Source: an uncultured Granulosicoccaceae bacterium (GTDB taxonomy: Bacteria > Pseudomonadota > Gammaproteobacteria > Granulosicoccales > Granulosicoccaceae). Taken from it: DNA of 42,011 nucleotides. Shown here piece after piece: positions 1 through 9,180 of the stretch. Position numbers and translations under genes: made by a program. The notes under the pieces are model-generated. The model worked only from the letters and a program-made list of their open reading frames with translations, did not search any database and was not told the origin of the DNA. Location of the stretch: assembly GCA_937922015.1 (NCBI GenBank), contig CAKZVB010000327.1, forward strand, positions 1 through 42,011, written 5' to 3'. Position 1 is the stretch's first letter. Each line of letters begins with the position of its first letter.

Positions 1-27
1 CATCGCCGCCATCGCCGCCATCGCCGC
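1..27. repeat. Three tandem 9-bp units inside the lipoprotein gene
   Basis: The unit catcgccgc occurs three times in a row and encodes Gly-Gly-Asp on the minus strand. The array may continue beyond the window. Such short in-frame arrays can change length by slippage without breaking the frame. Confidence 0.8.
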
Positions 28-148
28 CAGTATCTCCACCGTTGGATCCGTTCTCCTCGCAGTCAGTGGATGATGCGCAAATGCTGACACTTTCAGAGGA
101 GCAGCCATAGAGAGCCAGCAGCACGATTGGGACTGTGAGGTATTTCAA
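1..148 (-). CDS. Lipoprotein with Gly-Gly-Asp repeats, C-terminus outside window
   Basis: Read on the minus strand from a TTG at 148-146, the frame is open to the window edge. It encodes a short lipoprotein signal: a Lys-containing start, the hydrophobic stretch TVPIVLLALYG, and a lipobox LYGC with the lipidated Cys at about residue 16. A Ser/Thr/Glu-rich linker follows, then GGD repeats (GGDTGGDGGDGGD). No ATG or GTG lies in frame upstream, so TTG is the likely start. An AGG sits about 12 bases ahead of it. The protein is probably exported and anchored to a membrane by its acylated Cys. The function is unknown; the Gly-Asp run looks like a flexible linker ahead of a domain that lies outside the window. 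Confidence 0.7.
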   Translation of the reverse strand, partial: MKYLTVPIVLLALYGCSSESVSICASSTDCEENGSNGGDTGGDGGDGGD

Positions 149-375
149 AATTGTGAATAACCTTTTGAGTATTGAGGGTAAACCACCATTAGACGATAGC
201 GGTGGCCGATCGGCAAGGGCAGGGGATGTAAATATTTGTGCAGTTGCGGGTGTGTCGGCACTTGTGTTCCCGGATAGCGGGAGGATAGCTTGTCTACCCA
301 ATCTTCAATTAACAACGACGCAGGGCCCGAGGGGTTATCTAAACACCCATCGGTATCCGGCGAGTTGCTTTCAGA

Positions 376-1305
376 TTAACTATTGGTTTGTAGTGTCTCG
401 ATAAATTCCACCACAGACCTGGTCACTTTGTCGTTGTTTTGAGGTGCAAGTATATCGCCGACAATGACATGCTGGCTTGGCTGTTCAGGCTGGTCGATCA
501 CCAGTGCTTGCTTGGTTACTGTCAGTTGTTGATAGAATTGTTTAATTTTCTGCGCGTCAACGGTATCGTCGTGCGGAGAGTAGGTAATGTGCACAGGTAT
601 GCTATTTTTCAACGGCGAGTAGTCTGCACATAGTTTTACCATCCCCATCATGGGTAGTAGTGCAATTGTCGGGTATCGACACGCCCAGTATTTTTCATGC
701 TTCTCATTAGCCGGTTCACTTATCCGGTAATCGCCGGTAATGGCTTTTGCTATCTGTGCTCCCCAGGGCCATAGCAAAATGCCAGCGCGTCTGTCAGCGA
801 CACCAAAATTGGGGGAGAAAAAAATCAGTGAATGAATTTGTTGTTTAAAAGCTTCCTGGTGTGCAATCCACCACGCCAGGCTCGCGCCGGTAGAGCAGCC
901 GATTATTATGGTTTGTTCGCCAATCGTCTCCGCTATGGCCATTGCCTCTGCTGCGTCATTAATCCACTTATTGACTGAGCCTTTAGCCATCGCTTCATCG
1001 CTGCGACCGTTTCCGGTCAGCCGTGCGTAGTAAATATTGCTGGAGAAATGGTCTGCGATAGTATCGGGAACCGGTGCAGATTCCTGGCGAGTTGCTGAAA
1101 AACCATGAAGATAGACAAACGCAAATGGTGTTCTTTGTTTGGTTGAAGGGTCAGCCCAGACGATTTTTTTTTCCGCACCAGGTGTAATGTCGTCGTAGTT
1201 GGCTTCTTCAGTAGCCAGGTATTTGTCGAGATCAACCGGTAGATCAGGTATTCCGAAATGTGTGTCCAGAGTGACTCGTGGTCCGAAAAAAATGGCCAGC
1301 AGCAA
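376..1305 (-). CDS. Alpha/beta hydrolase, probably membrane-anchored
   Basis: The protein shows a serine-hydrolase layout in about 309 residues. It has an oxyanion-hole YLHGFS (65-70), a nucleophile elbow GCSTG with Ser138, an acid in SPHDD (Asp246 or 247), and the catalytic His279 in PSQHV. The substrate cannot be told. The start is uncertain. The given start is a TTG, but the open frame continues upstream to a stop at 1408-1410. That extension reads as basic residues (HRQKK) followed by the hydrophobic segment ILTSIIFVLGIILLL, as for an N-terminal membrane anchor. It contains no ATG, GTG or TTG. Either the anchor begins at a rare start codon or the true start has been altered. The gene is divergent from the one at 1478. 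Confidence 0.8.
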   Translation of the reverse strand: MLLAIFFGPRVTLDTHFGIPDLPVDLDKYLATEEANYDDITPGAEKKIVWADPSTKQRTPFAFVYLHGFSATRQESAPVPDTIADHFSSNIYYARLTGNGRSDEAMAKGSVNKWINDAAEAMAIAETIGEQTIIIGCSTGASLAWWIAHQEAFKQQIHSLIFFSPNFGVADRRAGILLWPWGAQIAKAITGDYRISEPANEKHEKYWACRYPTIALLPMMGMVKLCADYSPLKNSIPVHITYSPHDDTVDAQKIKQFYQQLTVTKQALVIDQPEQPSQHVIVGDILAPQNNDKVTRSVVEFIETLQTNS

Positions 1306-1477
1306 TATAATGCCCAGAACAAATATTATGCTTGTTAGGATTTTCTTCTGCCTGTGATTAAAGAAATTGGGGCGATTGCCGAAATAGTGGCCTGCTGTGC
1401 GGGCACCTCAGTTGGTGACGCACTATTTTCAACTGGATCCGCTGGATCATATACCAACAATAAACAGGAAGTAAGTC

Positions 1478-1984
1478 ATGCCTGAGTCCGTCGACAGAGA
1501 CGGTGCAGTGAGCGGACCAGCGCCACGAGAGAATTCCTCTGTATCGCCGCTTTATCAGGTTTCTGATGCGGTACGACGGGAAAATCCGGTTGTTGGTGCT
1601 GAACAAAACGCCCGCAATACGTCACCGCAGGTTAATGGCCTCAGCGACACCACTGTGGTGGAGTTGGCCGGTAATGAAGTCGTCAATGTAAAAGTACAGC
1701 TAGCGCAGGCGAATCAGCATTTGTCTGACGCTCGCGCCAGTCATAGTGAGTGTGAAAGGCGTCTGGAGCGAATAACGGGAAATTTGCTGATAAGAGGAGA
1801 GCGCTTCCCTGCGCATGATCAACCCAAAATATCGATGATGCAGGAAGCGTTTATCAATGCATCAACCGCCGCCATAATTGCGGTTGAAAATATTCTGATT
1901 CTGCAGGAGCAGATTGCGCGTTTGGAGGCTGAGTTGTTACCGGCCGAATCAATTCAGCTTCAATGGATGTCGAAAGCAGCTTAG
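1478..1984 (+). CDS. Unrecognised protein with predicted coiled coil
   Basis: This 168-residue protein belongs to no family I recognise. The start is well supported: an AGGAAG ribosome binding site lies 6 bases before the ATG. The N-terminal 60 residues are polar and low in complexity, rich in Ser, Pro, Asn and Arg, and probably disordered. Residues 65-100 and 125-160 have the Ala/Leu/Glu/Gln heptad character of coiled coils (for example LQEQIARLEAELL). There is no signal peptide or membrane segment, so it is probably cytoplasmic. It ends 9 bases from the convergent gene at 1994. It could be a structural or adaptor protein, but nothing in the context decides that. Confidence 0.6.
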   Translation: MPESVDRDGAVSGPAPRENSSVSPLYQVSDAVRRENPVVGAEQNARNTSPQVNGLSDTTVVELAGNEVVNVKVQLAQANQHLSDARASHSECERRLERITGNLLIRGERFPAHDQPKISMMQEAFINASTAAIIAVENILILQEQIARLEAELLPAESIQLQWMSKAA

Positions 1985-1993
1985 GCGATTCAG

Positions 1994-2650
1994 CTAGCGG
2001 GCACGTCGATAGGCGGGCCAGTTGTCCGGGTCGCTGCCCATTAGTGACTGCCATTCGCCGACCGCAGAGCGGATTGCAGCCTGCGAAACGAAAGACATAT
2101 CATAAATCATGCGCTTACCAGTCGCCATTTGCTGTGTCAGTAAGAACGGTCCTTCCACTGAATTATTAACGCGTTTCGCCGCATTCTCGCTTATATCAAT
2201 GGGTGTATAGTCCGTGAGCATTTCTATACAGGACGCACCTGCATTATCGTTGGCTACCGGCCACATCGCGACGGTAGTGGGGCTCGCTGGCAAGTCCTGG
2301 ACTTCTAAAATCTGCAGGTTTGCGGTTAGCGCTTTACACAGTGCCAGGGCACGGTCGGTATCGTCTCGAGTAAAGTGAACCACTGTAACATTACCGGCAT
2401 TTTCAGGAATATCTTCAATCGGTGCGACAATCAGATAGCTGCCAGCAGCTGCGGCCGTGGCGACTTTTGCCGGTATTTGCGCGGGCAATGCGGGCTCACT
2501 GGCCTGTGTTGCAGACGGCTCAGTGGATTGGCCGGGGATTGCGGGTACGGCCCCGGGTGCGGCCAGATCATCAACCGGGACATCAAAGAATGCGCACCCG
2601 GTCGTGATAAAGGCGGACATCGTGACGGAGGCAATCAGGTTTTTGTTCAT
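1994..2650 (-). CDS. Unrecognised lipoprotein
   Basis: This 218-residue protein has a lipoprotein signal: MNKNLIASVTMSAFITTGC, with the lipobox ITTGC and Cys19 as the acylated residue. A Pro/Ala/Ser/Gln-rich linker (about 25-70) leads to a compact C-terminal domain (about 70-205) with Cys residues near 104 and 141. I cannot assign a family. After Cys19 come Ala and Phe rather than Asp, which would favour outer-membrane sorting by the E. coli rule. No strong ribosome binding site is visible, but the ATG is fixed by the signal peptide. It converges on the coiled-coil gene with 9 bases between their ends. Confidence 0.7.
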   Translation of the reverse strand: MNKNLIASVTMSAFITTGCAFFDVPVDDLAAPGAVPAIPGQSTEPSATQASEPALPAQIPAKVATAAAAGSYLIVAPIEDIPENAGNVTVVHFTRDDTDRALALCKALTANLQILEVQDLPASPTTVAMWPVANDNAGASCIEMLTDYTPIDISENAAKRVNNSVEGPFLLTQQMATGKRMIYDMSFVSQAAIRSAVGEWQSLMGSDPDNWPAYRRAR

Positions 2651-3040
2651 GCTGGATTAAATCGTAAGGTTAGCCAATAAGGGCTTGATTATAGGTGTAT
2701 TCGACTCTTTCGATACACGTTGGGCTGTTACAAGCTGGTAGTCTGTCGTGCAAAGACAAAATGTCTGTGATGGCCATTTGTTTGGTTATTGTGCTACGCA
2801 GGGAAACACTGATACATGTCTTTTTTTGTGCCCCGTTACCGCTTGCGCGATTAAAAGTTCAAAACTTTCAGCTGGCTGGTCGCTGATTGTTAGTGGAGGC
2901 GCACGGTTATTCGTATACCTTCGCAGATAATACGGGCATTGTTTTGCCAATTGAAACCAGCTAATGTTCGCCGTAGATCAATTAGACAAAACGTTGGTCG
3001 ATACAAAATAATCGTTTTAGTAATCGTGCAGGAGAACTAA
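2651..3040. other. Intergenic region upstream of pckA
   Basis: About 390 bases lie between the divergent lipoprotein gene and pckA. It should hold both promoters. Small open frames here lack ribosome binding sites and I do not call them. A weak sigma-70-like pair, TTAGAC with CAAAAT 16 bases on, lies about 35-60 bases before the pckA start. I see no recognisable riboswitch or repeat. Confidence 0.4.
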
Positions 3041-4666
3041 ATGTCAACAAACACCGCGTTTGTACTCGGTGGCGGGATGGATTTGTCTATTTACGGCATT
3101 CATAACCCGGCTGAAGTTATACACAACCCCTCATTTGAAACTCTGTTCGCAGAGGAAACCCGCGACGATCTTCAGGGATTTGAGCGCGCCGTTTTGACCA
3201 GTCTGGGCGCTGTTGCGGTCGATACCGGCGAATTTACCGGGCGATCCCCCAAAGACAAATATATTGTAAAAGACGATATCACCCGCGACACTATGTGGTG
3301 GTCGGATCAGGGCAAGAACGACAATAAAGCAATCGACCAAAACGTCTGGAATGATCTGAAAAAAGCAGTGGTTGATGAGCTGTCCGGCAAACGACTGTTT
3401 GTTGTAGATACTTATTGCGGTGCTAATGAAGACACCAGGCTGTCTGTGCGATTTGTCTGTGAGGTAGCCTGGCAGGCGCATTTTGTAAAAAATATGTTTG
3501 TGCGGCCTACCGCACAGGAACTCCTGAACTATGAACCCGACTTCGTGGTTCTGAACGGCGCTAAAACCACAAATACGAAGTGGCGTGAGCATGGTTTGAA
3601 TTCTGAAAATTTTGTCGCCTTTAATCTGACCGAAAAAATGCAATTGATCGGTGGTACCTGGTACGGCGGTGAGATGAAAAAGGGTATGTTCTCGCTAATG
3701 AACTACCTGTTACCACAGCGCGGTATTGCCTCCATGCATTGTTCTGCCAATGTAGGTACGGAAGGGGATGTAGCAGTATTTTTCGGGCTCTCCGGAACTG
3801 GTAAAACCACACTGTCTGCAGACCCTAAGAGATTGTTGCTCGGCGATGATGAACATGGCTGGGACGATGACGGTGTGTTTAATTTCGAAGGTGGTTGTTA
3901 TGCCAAAACCATACGCTTAAGCGAAGAGGCCGAGCCGGATATTTATAACGCGATTCGTCGTGACGCGTTGTTGGAAAATGTGGTGGTGCGGGAAGACGGT
4001 ACGATCGATTTTGACGATGGTTCTAAAACGGAAAATGCCCGTGTTTCTTATCCAATCGAACACATCGAGCACATTGTAAAGCCCGTGTCTAAAGCCGGAC
4101 ATGCGAATAAGGTTATTTTTCTGTCAGCAGATGCGTTTGGAGTACTGCCACCGGTATCACGGTTGACCCCCGAACAAACCAAGTATCATTTTCTGTCAGG
4201 GTTTACCGCCAAGCTGGCCGGAACAGAAAGAGGTATCACTGAGCCCACACCGACGTTCTCCGCTTGTTTTGGCGCTGCCTTTTTGAGTCTGCACCCCACC
4301 CGTTACGGTGAAGAACTGGTCAAGCGTATGGAGGCATCGGGAGCCACGGCTTATCTGGTCAATACCGGCTGGAATGGCTCGGGTGATCGTATATCGATAA
4401 AAGACACTCGTGCGATTATCGATTCTATCCTCAACGGTGATCTGGACAACGCCGAAACTACTACCATTCCGATTTTCAATCTGGATGTACCAGTAGCATT
4501 GCCGGGTGTTTCGGTTGGAATTCTCGATCCACGCCAAACCTATCAGGATCCCGCTCAGTGGGAAAAAACTGCACGGGATCTGGCTGGTCAGTTTATTGAA
4601 AATTTTGAGAAATATACTGATAACGCAGAAGGCAAAGGCCTGGTTGCCGCCGGGCCGCAGTTATAG
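3041..4666 (+). CDS. pckA: Phosphoenolpyruvate carboxykinase (ATP)
   Basis: This enzyme converts oxaloacetate and ATP to phosphoenolpyruvate, CO2 and ADP, the first committed step of gluconeogenesis, in the cytoplasm. The 541-residue length matches the bacterial ATP-dependent family (E. coli 540). Visible motifs are FTGRSPKDK near residue 65 for substrate binding, the P-loop GLSGTGKT at 249-256, and the metal-binding stretch [21 protein letters not shown] directly after it. The ATG is preceded by AGGAG with a spacing of 6. The gene is monocistronic, with a strong terminator just downstream. With the glycogen genes later in the window it marks a cell that makes and stores hexose from organic acids. 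Confidence 0.98.
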   Translation: MSTNTAFVLGGGMDLSIYGIHNPAEVIHNPSFETLFAEETRDDLQGFERAVLTSLGAVAVDTGEFTGRSPKDKYIVKDDITRDTMWWSDQGKNDNKAIDQNVWNDLKKAVVDELSGKRLFVVDTYCGANEDTRLSVRFVCEVAWQAHFVKNMFVRPTAQELLNYEPDFVVLNGAKTTNTKWREHGLNSENFVAFNLTEKMQLIGGTWYGGEMKKGMFSLMNYLLPQRGIASMHCSANVGTEGDVAVFFGLSGTGKTTLSADPKRLLLGDDEHGWDDDGVFNFEGGCYAKTIRLSEEAEPDIYNAIRRDALLENVVVREDGTIDFDDGSKTENARVSYPIEHIEHIVKPVSKAGHANKVIFLSADAFGVLPPVSRLTPEQTKYHFLSGFTAKLAGTERGITEPTPTFSACFGAAFLSLHPTRYGEELVKRMEASGATAYLVNTGWNGSGDRISIKDTRAIIDSILNGDLDNAETTTIPIFNLDVPVALPGVSVGILDPRQTYQDPAQWEKTARDLAGQFIENFEKYTDNAEGKGLVAAGPQL

Positions 4667-4687
4667 TCGTCGTTTTTTAGTTTGACC

Positions 4688-4725
4688 GGGCGAACCCTGC
4701 GCGCAGGGTTCGCCCTTGTTCGTTT
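4688..4725 (+). terminator. Rho-independent terminator of pckA
   Basis: A perfect 28-base palindrome (4688-4715) has arms GGGCGAACCCTG and CAGGGTTCGCCC around CGCG. It is followed by the T-rich TTGTTCGTTT and lies 22 bases after the pckA stop. Confidence 0.85.
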
Positions 4726-4868
4726 AAGTCACTGGCAGTTTCAGGTGGCCTCGATTCCCGACGCCCAGGGCGGTGGGAGGGCTGCGAGCTTTAGAGATTC
4801 ACAACAAAAGCATTGAGTAGTCGCAAGGCAGGCTAAAGCCGTAAATATTGTGCGCTTCGGTTTAAGGC

Positions 4869-4887
4869 AAACGCCGCAAAGGCGTTT
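4869..4887 (-). terminator. Possible terminator hairpin of bepA
   Basis: The 7-bp stem AAACGCC/GGCGTTT with a 5-base loop begins within the bepA stop codon on the minus strand. The U-rich tail is short and broken, so this may be a 3'-end stabilising hairpin rather than a strong terminator. Confidence 0.45.
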
Positions 4888-6328
4888 AGAAGTTTTCCGG
4901 CCTTATGTTTATCGACCGGGTTATTCGGGCTTCAATGCGTGATGCTTCGTTTGATCCCTCGGTAGATGATTTGAGTGCTTTTTTAAGCTGGCTTATCGCT
5001 TCCTGTCTTTCATCCAGCAATAGAAAATAATCCGCCATTGCTTCGTGGGAGGCGCCTATCCTGCCTTTTTGTTTTAATACGTTTGCGTACTTTTTGTAGA
5101 CATCAGGATAAACGTTGCTGGCGTTTCTTATGTAGGTTTGAATAACTCGCTCGGCTCTGTTGGTGCGGCGCTGGTGGATGAGCATCTCGGTATATTTTTC
5201 AATCGCGGCGTAGTTCTCCGGATAGATATCAATCAGTGATCCATAGATACTCTCGGCCTTGGCAGTGTCGCCGTTTGCCAGTGCTACACGAGCGTTGAGA
5301 ATTTGTATGGAGGCGTTATCGGGTTGAAGTGAAATAAGTCGTTCGATCAGTGGTTGGCTGGCCTTGGTGTTGCCTGTGTTCAACTGGATCAGTATTTCCC
5401 CGTAGAGTCTTGCCACTTCGCTGTTGCTTATATGTCCGTCAGACAGGGCTTTGAGCAGCGATGCAGGGTTATCTGACTGCATGACACGCAGTTTCATTTG
5501 GTGAAGCTGGAAGTTGGTTGTGTTCTGTATGCCTACAGGGTTTGCCAGGCGGCTGGAATTGTTGCGAGCCTCGGAAATCCGGTTATTGGTCAGCGGATGG
5601 GTTCGAAGAAATTCCATTTGTTCGTTAGAATTCAAAGAAACCCAGCGTCGCAATACCTCAAAAAAATCAACCATGCCCTGTGGGTTGTAGCCTGCGTCAG
5701 ACAGTAGCTGAATACCGATGCGATCCGCTTCGTACTCGTGAGTACGGGTGAAATTTATTACCGATTGCTGGCTTGCCGCCAGTCCGGTTAACAGGGCTGC
5801 CTGGCCGGCCTCTGGTGATTGCTGGCTGAGTAAAATGGCGGCCAGGATAGTGGCTGCTGTTTTGTAGCTGCTATTACCCTGTGAAGCGTATAGACGGGCG
5901 ATGTGGCGCTGAAGAATGTGGGCAGTCTCATGAGCAATAACGCTGGCTAGCTCCGCCTCGTTATTGGCCGAGGTGATCAGGCCACTGTTGATGCCGATGT
6001 AGCCACCGGGCAGGGCAAATGCGTTGATCTCTGAGTTTTTAACGACAAAAAATGTGAAGTCAGAAGCGTCGATTTCAGGACGGGTGGAGACCAGTCGTTC
6101 GCCCAATTGTTGAATGTATGTATTGACTTCGGTATCGGTCACCAGATCCAGGTACTGGCGAATTTTGCGCATATAGCCGCGGCCGATGTTTTTTTCGTCA
6201 CGTGGCGACATTACCTGGTCGGCCGGTTCACCCATCTGCGGCAGATTTAGTTTCTGGTATGCATGGCTTTGCGGTGCAGACAAGCACACAGCGCTAACAA
6301 CGAGAGAGGTGAGGAGGTGCTTTTTCAT
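4886..6328 (-). CDS. bepA: Periplasmic M48 metalloprotease with TPR repeats, BepA family
   Basis: BepA-type proteins are periplasmic zinc proteases and chaperones that help the LptD outer-membrane protein mature and degrade stalled BAM substrates. The 480-residue call starts at the ATG at 6328. It gives a clean signal peptide, MKKHLLTSLVVSAVCLSA then SHA, cut before YQK. A longer frame from a TTG at 6376 would bury that signal. The zinc motif HETAH is at 133-137 and the third-ligand region EYEAD at about 198-202. The C-terminal half (about 290-465) is made of TPR-like helices (NTGNTKASQPLIERLI, NGDTAKAESIYGSLI). Length and order match E. coli BepA (487). The gene stands alone, divergent from ilvI. 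Confidence 0.93.
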   Translation of the reverse strand: MKKHLLTSLVVSAVCLSAPQSHAYQKLNLPQMGEPADQVMSPRDEKNIGRGYMRKIRQYLDLVTDTEVNTYIQQLGERLVSTRPEIDASDFTFFVVKNSEINAFALPGGYIGINSGLITSANNEAELASVIAHETAHILQRHIARLYASQGNSSYKTAATILAAILLSQQSPEAGQAALLTGLAASQQSVINFTRTHEYEADRIGIQLLSDAGYNPQGMVDFFEVLRRWVSLNSNEQMEFLRTHPLTNNRISEARNNSSRLANPVGIQNTTNFQLHQMKLRVMQSDNPASLLKALSDGHISNSEVARLYGEILIQLNTGNTKASQPLIERLISLQPDNASIQILNARVALANGDTAKAESIYGSLIDIYPENYAAIEKYTEMLIHQRRTNRAERVIQTYIRNASNVYPDVYKKYANVLKQKGRIGASHEAMADYFLLLDERQEAISQLKKALKSSTEGSNEASRIEARITRSINIRPENF

Positions 6329-6763
6329 CAAAAGTGGCAGGTGAGACCTCTGGTCAGAATGAACGTGCTGGTGCAATATAGAATATCGGCCGGTATGCTG
6401 GAAATAGTACTTTAACCCTTTGAACGTAAATGTTGCGTTTTAGTTGCATCGAAATATGTGATGACGCGCTAAAACCTTGCGCAAGCGCGCGTTAACGGGG
6501 TCACAAGACTGGACGTTGCACTTTGTAAATGTCATATTAACGCTCGGCGTTTATTTGATGCCAGAAATCTTCGTAAATTCCAAGCGAAACTATGACAGTT
6601 GTGCTCCGCATTCACTGAGAAAACAACTCGACTCCAGTCCGGTAACACGCGACCACATCCGGCCACCCCCCGGTTAGTAGCGATGCTGGACTACAAAAAT
6701 TCTGATTCCCCAACACAGCTCTCTTCTCTGAAGGGACGTTCAACCATGTATAGGTGAAATTAA
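6329..6763. other. Divergent regulatory region between bepA and ilvI
   Basis: About 435 bases contain no convincing gene. The plus strand holds a frame (6516-6677) whose first 20 codons are rich in Val, Ile and Leu (VNVILTLGVYL). That could be an ilv leader peptide, but it has only a TTG start and no clear ribosome binding site. I could not find a convincing terminator/antiterminator pair. A GC-rich near-palindrome (TTGCGCAAGCGCGCG) lies at about 6477-6491. Confidence 0.35.
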
Positions 6764-8485
6764 GTGGAATTATCCGGTGGCGAGATAATTATCCAGACCC
6801 TCAAAGATGAGGGTGTAGAGTATGTTTTTGGTTACCCTGGCGGTGCTGTATTGCACATCTACGATGCAATCTTCCGGCAACAGGATGTGCAGCACGTACT
6901 GGTTCGGCATGAGCAGGGGGCCACCCATATGGCAGATGGCTATGCCCGGGCGACCGGCAAGCCCGGCGTGGTGCTTGTCACTTCGGGGCCGGGTGCGACC
7001 AATGCCATTACAGGTATAGCAACAGCACACCTGGATTCCATTCCGCTGGTCGTGATTACCGGGCAGGTGACGTCCAAGTACATTGGTACAGACGCCTTTC
7101 AGGAAGTCGATGCCATCGGCTGTACGCGTCCCTGTGTGAAACACAACTTTATGGTCAAGAGTCTGGACGAAATTGCCACGGTGATGCGCAAGGCGTTTTA
7201 TGTGGCGACTACCGGACGACCGGGGCCCGTGGTTGTTGATATACCCAAGGATTTCACTGCACCACAAATCAAAATTCCCTATGTTTATCCTGCCGAGGTG
7301 TCTATGCGCTCATATGTGCCGGTCACTGGCGGGCATAGCGGGCAGGTGCGTAAAGCCGTCGAACTACTCGCACAGGCAAAGCGACCCATGATCTACTGCG
7401 GCGGCGGTGTAATCATGAGCGGCGCTGAGAATGAATTGATCAAGCTGACCAAGGAGCTGGGGTACCCGCTCACCAGTACCCTGATGGGCCTGGGGGCATT
7501 TCCGTCTTCGGACCAGCAGTTTGTCGGAATGCTGGGTATGCACGGTACCTACGAGGCAAATTTAAGTATGCACAACTGCGATGTTTTACTGGCGGTTGGT
7601 GCGCGATTTGACGATCGCGTAACAGGTGAGATAGCGCATTTTTGCCCTGATGCAAAGATTATCCATATTGATATCGATCCGACCTCGATCTCGAAAAACA
7701 TTAGCGTCGATGTACCGATTGTCGGTGATGTTAAAAAAGTCCTTGAACGTATGCTTGAACTGTTGGCTGAAGACAGTCGACGGGCAAACCCTGCAGATAT
7801 TGCCAAGTGGTGGAAGCAAATAAACGAATGGCAGAGTATTAACAGCCTTGGCTATGAGAAGAGCAACAGTGTTATCAAGCCGCAGGCCGTGGTTCAAAAG
7901 TTGTGGGAAGTGACTAATGGCGATGCTTACGTAACGTCTGATGTGGGTCAGCACCAGATGTGGGCGGCTCAATACTATGGCTTTAACAAACCCAGACGCT
8001 GGATCAATTCCGGAGGCCTGGGCACGATGGGTTTTGGTTTGCCAGCCGCACTGGGCGTAAAGCTCGCATTCCCGGATTCAGATGTTGTCTGCATTACCGG
8101 TGAAGCGAGTATCCAGATGTGTTTGCAGGAGCTTTCCACTGCCATGCAGTACAATCTGCCAGTGAAGGTAATCAACCTGAATAACCGATATATGGGGATG
8201 GTCAGGCAATGGCAGGAATTCTCCTACGAAGGCCGTTACTCACACTCGTATGTCGATGCGCTGCCGGATTTTGTCAAATTGGCCGAGTCCTACGGGCACG
8301 TCGGTATGCAAGTGGAGAGCCCGGGGGATATTGACGGTGCCCTGCGAGAGGCATTTGCTATGAAAGATCGACTGGTCTTCATGGATTTCATCACAGACGA
8401 TACCGAAAACGTCTATCCAATGATCGAGGCGGGTAAGGGGCATCAGCAAATGAGGCTTCATCCTAAATCGGGAGAGTTGGCCTGA
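6764..8485 (+). CDS. ilvI: Acetolactate synthase large (catalytic) subunit
   Basis: This is the thiamine-diphosphate and FAD enzyme that condenses pyruvate with pyruvate or 2-oxobutyrate, the first common step of valine, leucine and isoleucine synthesis. The 573-residue protein opens with [22 protein letters not shown] and carries the catalytic-Glu region [15 protein letters not shown] near residue 50. The start is a GTG with AGGTGA 7 bases upstream. The thiamine/Mg motif is unusual: the family GDG(S) is GEAS at 446-449, followed normally by [12 protein letters not shown]. Glu in place of Asp is known in related pseudomonad enzymes, but Ala in place of the second Gly is unexpected. Its TGA overlaps the ilvH ATG by one base, which suggests translational coupling. 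Confidence 0.96.
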   Translation: MELSGGEIIIQTLKDEGVEYVFGYPGGAVLHIYDAIFRQQDVQHVLVRHEQGATHMADGYARATGKPGVVLVTSGPGATNAITGIATAHLDSIPLVVITGQVTSKYIGTDAFQEVDAIGCTRPCVKHNFMVKSLDEIATVMRKAFYVATTGRPGPVVVDIPKDFTAPQIKIPYVYPAEVSMRSYVPVTGGHSGQVRKAVELLAQAKRPMIYCGGGVIMSGAENELIKLTKELGYPLTSTLMGLGAFPSSDQQFVGMLGMHGTYEANLSMHNCDVLLAVGARFDDRVTGEIAHFCPDAKIIHIDIDPTSISKNISVDVPIVGDVKKVLERMLELLAEDSRRANPADIAKWWKQINEWQSINSLGYEKSNSVIKPQAVVQKLWEVTNGDAYVTSDVGQHQMWAAQYYGFNKPRRWINSGGLGTMGFGLPAALGVKLAFPDSDVVCITGEASIQMCLQELSTAMQYNLPVKVINLNNRYMGMVRQWQEFSYEGRYSHSYVDALPDFVKLAESYGHVGMQVESPGDIDGALREAFAMKDRLVFMDFITDDTENVYPMIEAGKGHQQMRLHPKSGELA

Positions 8486-8985
8486 TGAAAGAAAACAGAC
8501 ATATTATCGCGCTGCTGATTGAGAACGAATCCGGTGCGCTGTCCAGAGTGGCCGGCCTTTTTAGTATGCGAGGCTACAATATTGAGTCACTGACGGTAGC
8601 GCCAACCAATGATCCCACTTTGTCGCGTGCGACAGTGGTGACCCGCGGTAACGACCGCACGATTGAACAGATCACCAAGCAGCTAAACAAGCTAATCGAT
8701 ATTGTTCGTCTGGTCGATCTGACCGAAGCGGCGCACGTTGAGCGCGAAATGATGCTGATCAAGGTGCGTGCGACAGGTGCACAACGTGAAGAGATAAAGC
8801 GGCTTACCGACATCTTTCGCAGCAAAATTATTGATGTCACCGAGTCAACTTACATTATCGAGCTGACTGGCGACAGCGATAAACTGGATGCGTTTATGAA
8901 CAGTATCGGAGATGATCACATTCTGGAGGTAGTGCGCTCCGGGGTGACCGGCATTGCCAGAGGCGAGCGCGGGCTGAAAGTCTGA
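8485..8985 (+). CDS. ilvH: Acetolactate synthase small (regulatory) subunit
   Basis: IlvH binds the large subunit, raises its activity and confers valine feedback inhibition. The 166-residue protein has an N-terminal ACT domain starting HIIALLIENESGALSRVAGLFSMRGYNIESL, with the Asn and Gly positions that line the valine site, and a C-terminal ferredoxin-like domain from about residue 85. The ATG shares one base with the ilvI stop. In many gammaproteobacteria ilvC follows. Here it does not: a roughly 195-base gap with a hairpin leads straight to pssA. Confidence 0.96.
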   Translation: MKENRHIIALLIENESGALSRVAGLFSMRGYNIESLTVAPTNDPTLSRATVVTRGNDRTIEQITKQLNKLIDIVRLVDLTEAAHVEREMMLIKVRATGAQREEIKRLTDIFRSKIIDVTESTYIIELTGDSDKLDAFMNSIGDDHILEVVRSGVTGIARGERGLKV

Positions 8986-9024
8986 TCTTCGCGGGCTGCA
9001 GGTAGTCGGCAACAAACCCCCGCA

Positions 9025-9047
9025 CCGGCAACAATTCTGTTTGCCGG
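9025..9047 (+). promoter_or_regulatory. Hairpin between ilvH and pssA
   Basis: A 7-bp inverted repeat CCGGCAA/TTGCCGG with a 9-base loop lies between ilvH and pssA. No T-run follows directly, so it is not a standard terminator. It may stabilise the ilvIH transcript or mark a remnant of a removed gene junction. Confidence 0.4.
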
Positions 9048-9180
9048 ACCACGGTAATCCGGAGTTTTAAAATTCTTAAGTGTGGCGAGAGTCAGATACC
9101 GCTACAATCCGTGTGAATCAAGTTCCAACGGTCAGTGGCAGTATCAGCATGGTTCTGACTCATTTGGCCCCAAGGTGATA

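Noticed and set aside
1..27. Tandem repeat at the window start as a CRISPR array
   Set aside because: The units are 9 bases with no spacers and encode Gly-Gly-Asp inside a lipoprotein frame.
2695..2930. Small overlapping frames upstream of pckA
   Set aside because: No ribosome binding sites, no recognisable features, and both overlap in different frames.
3131..3643. 170-codon minus-strand frame opposite pckA
   Set aside because: Antisense to a clear pckA; no family match and no ribosome binding site.
9082..9180. Longer pssA start at GTG 9082
   Set aside because: The added 33 residues are polar and unlike the family, and the ATG at 9181 has a better ribosome binding site.
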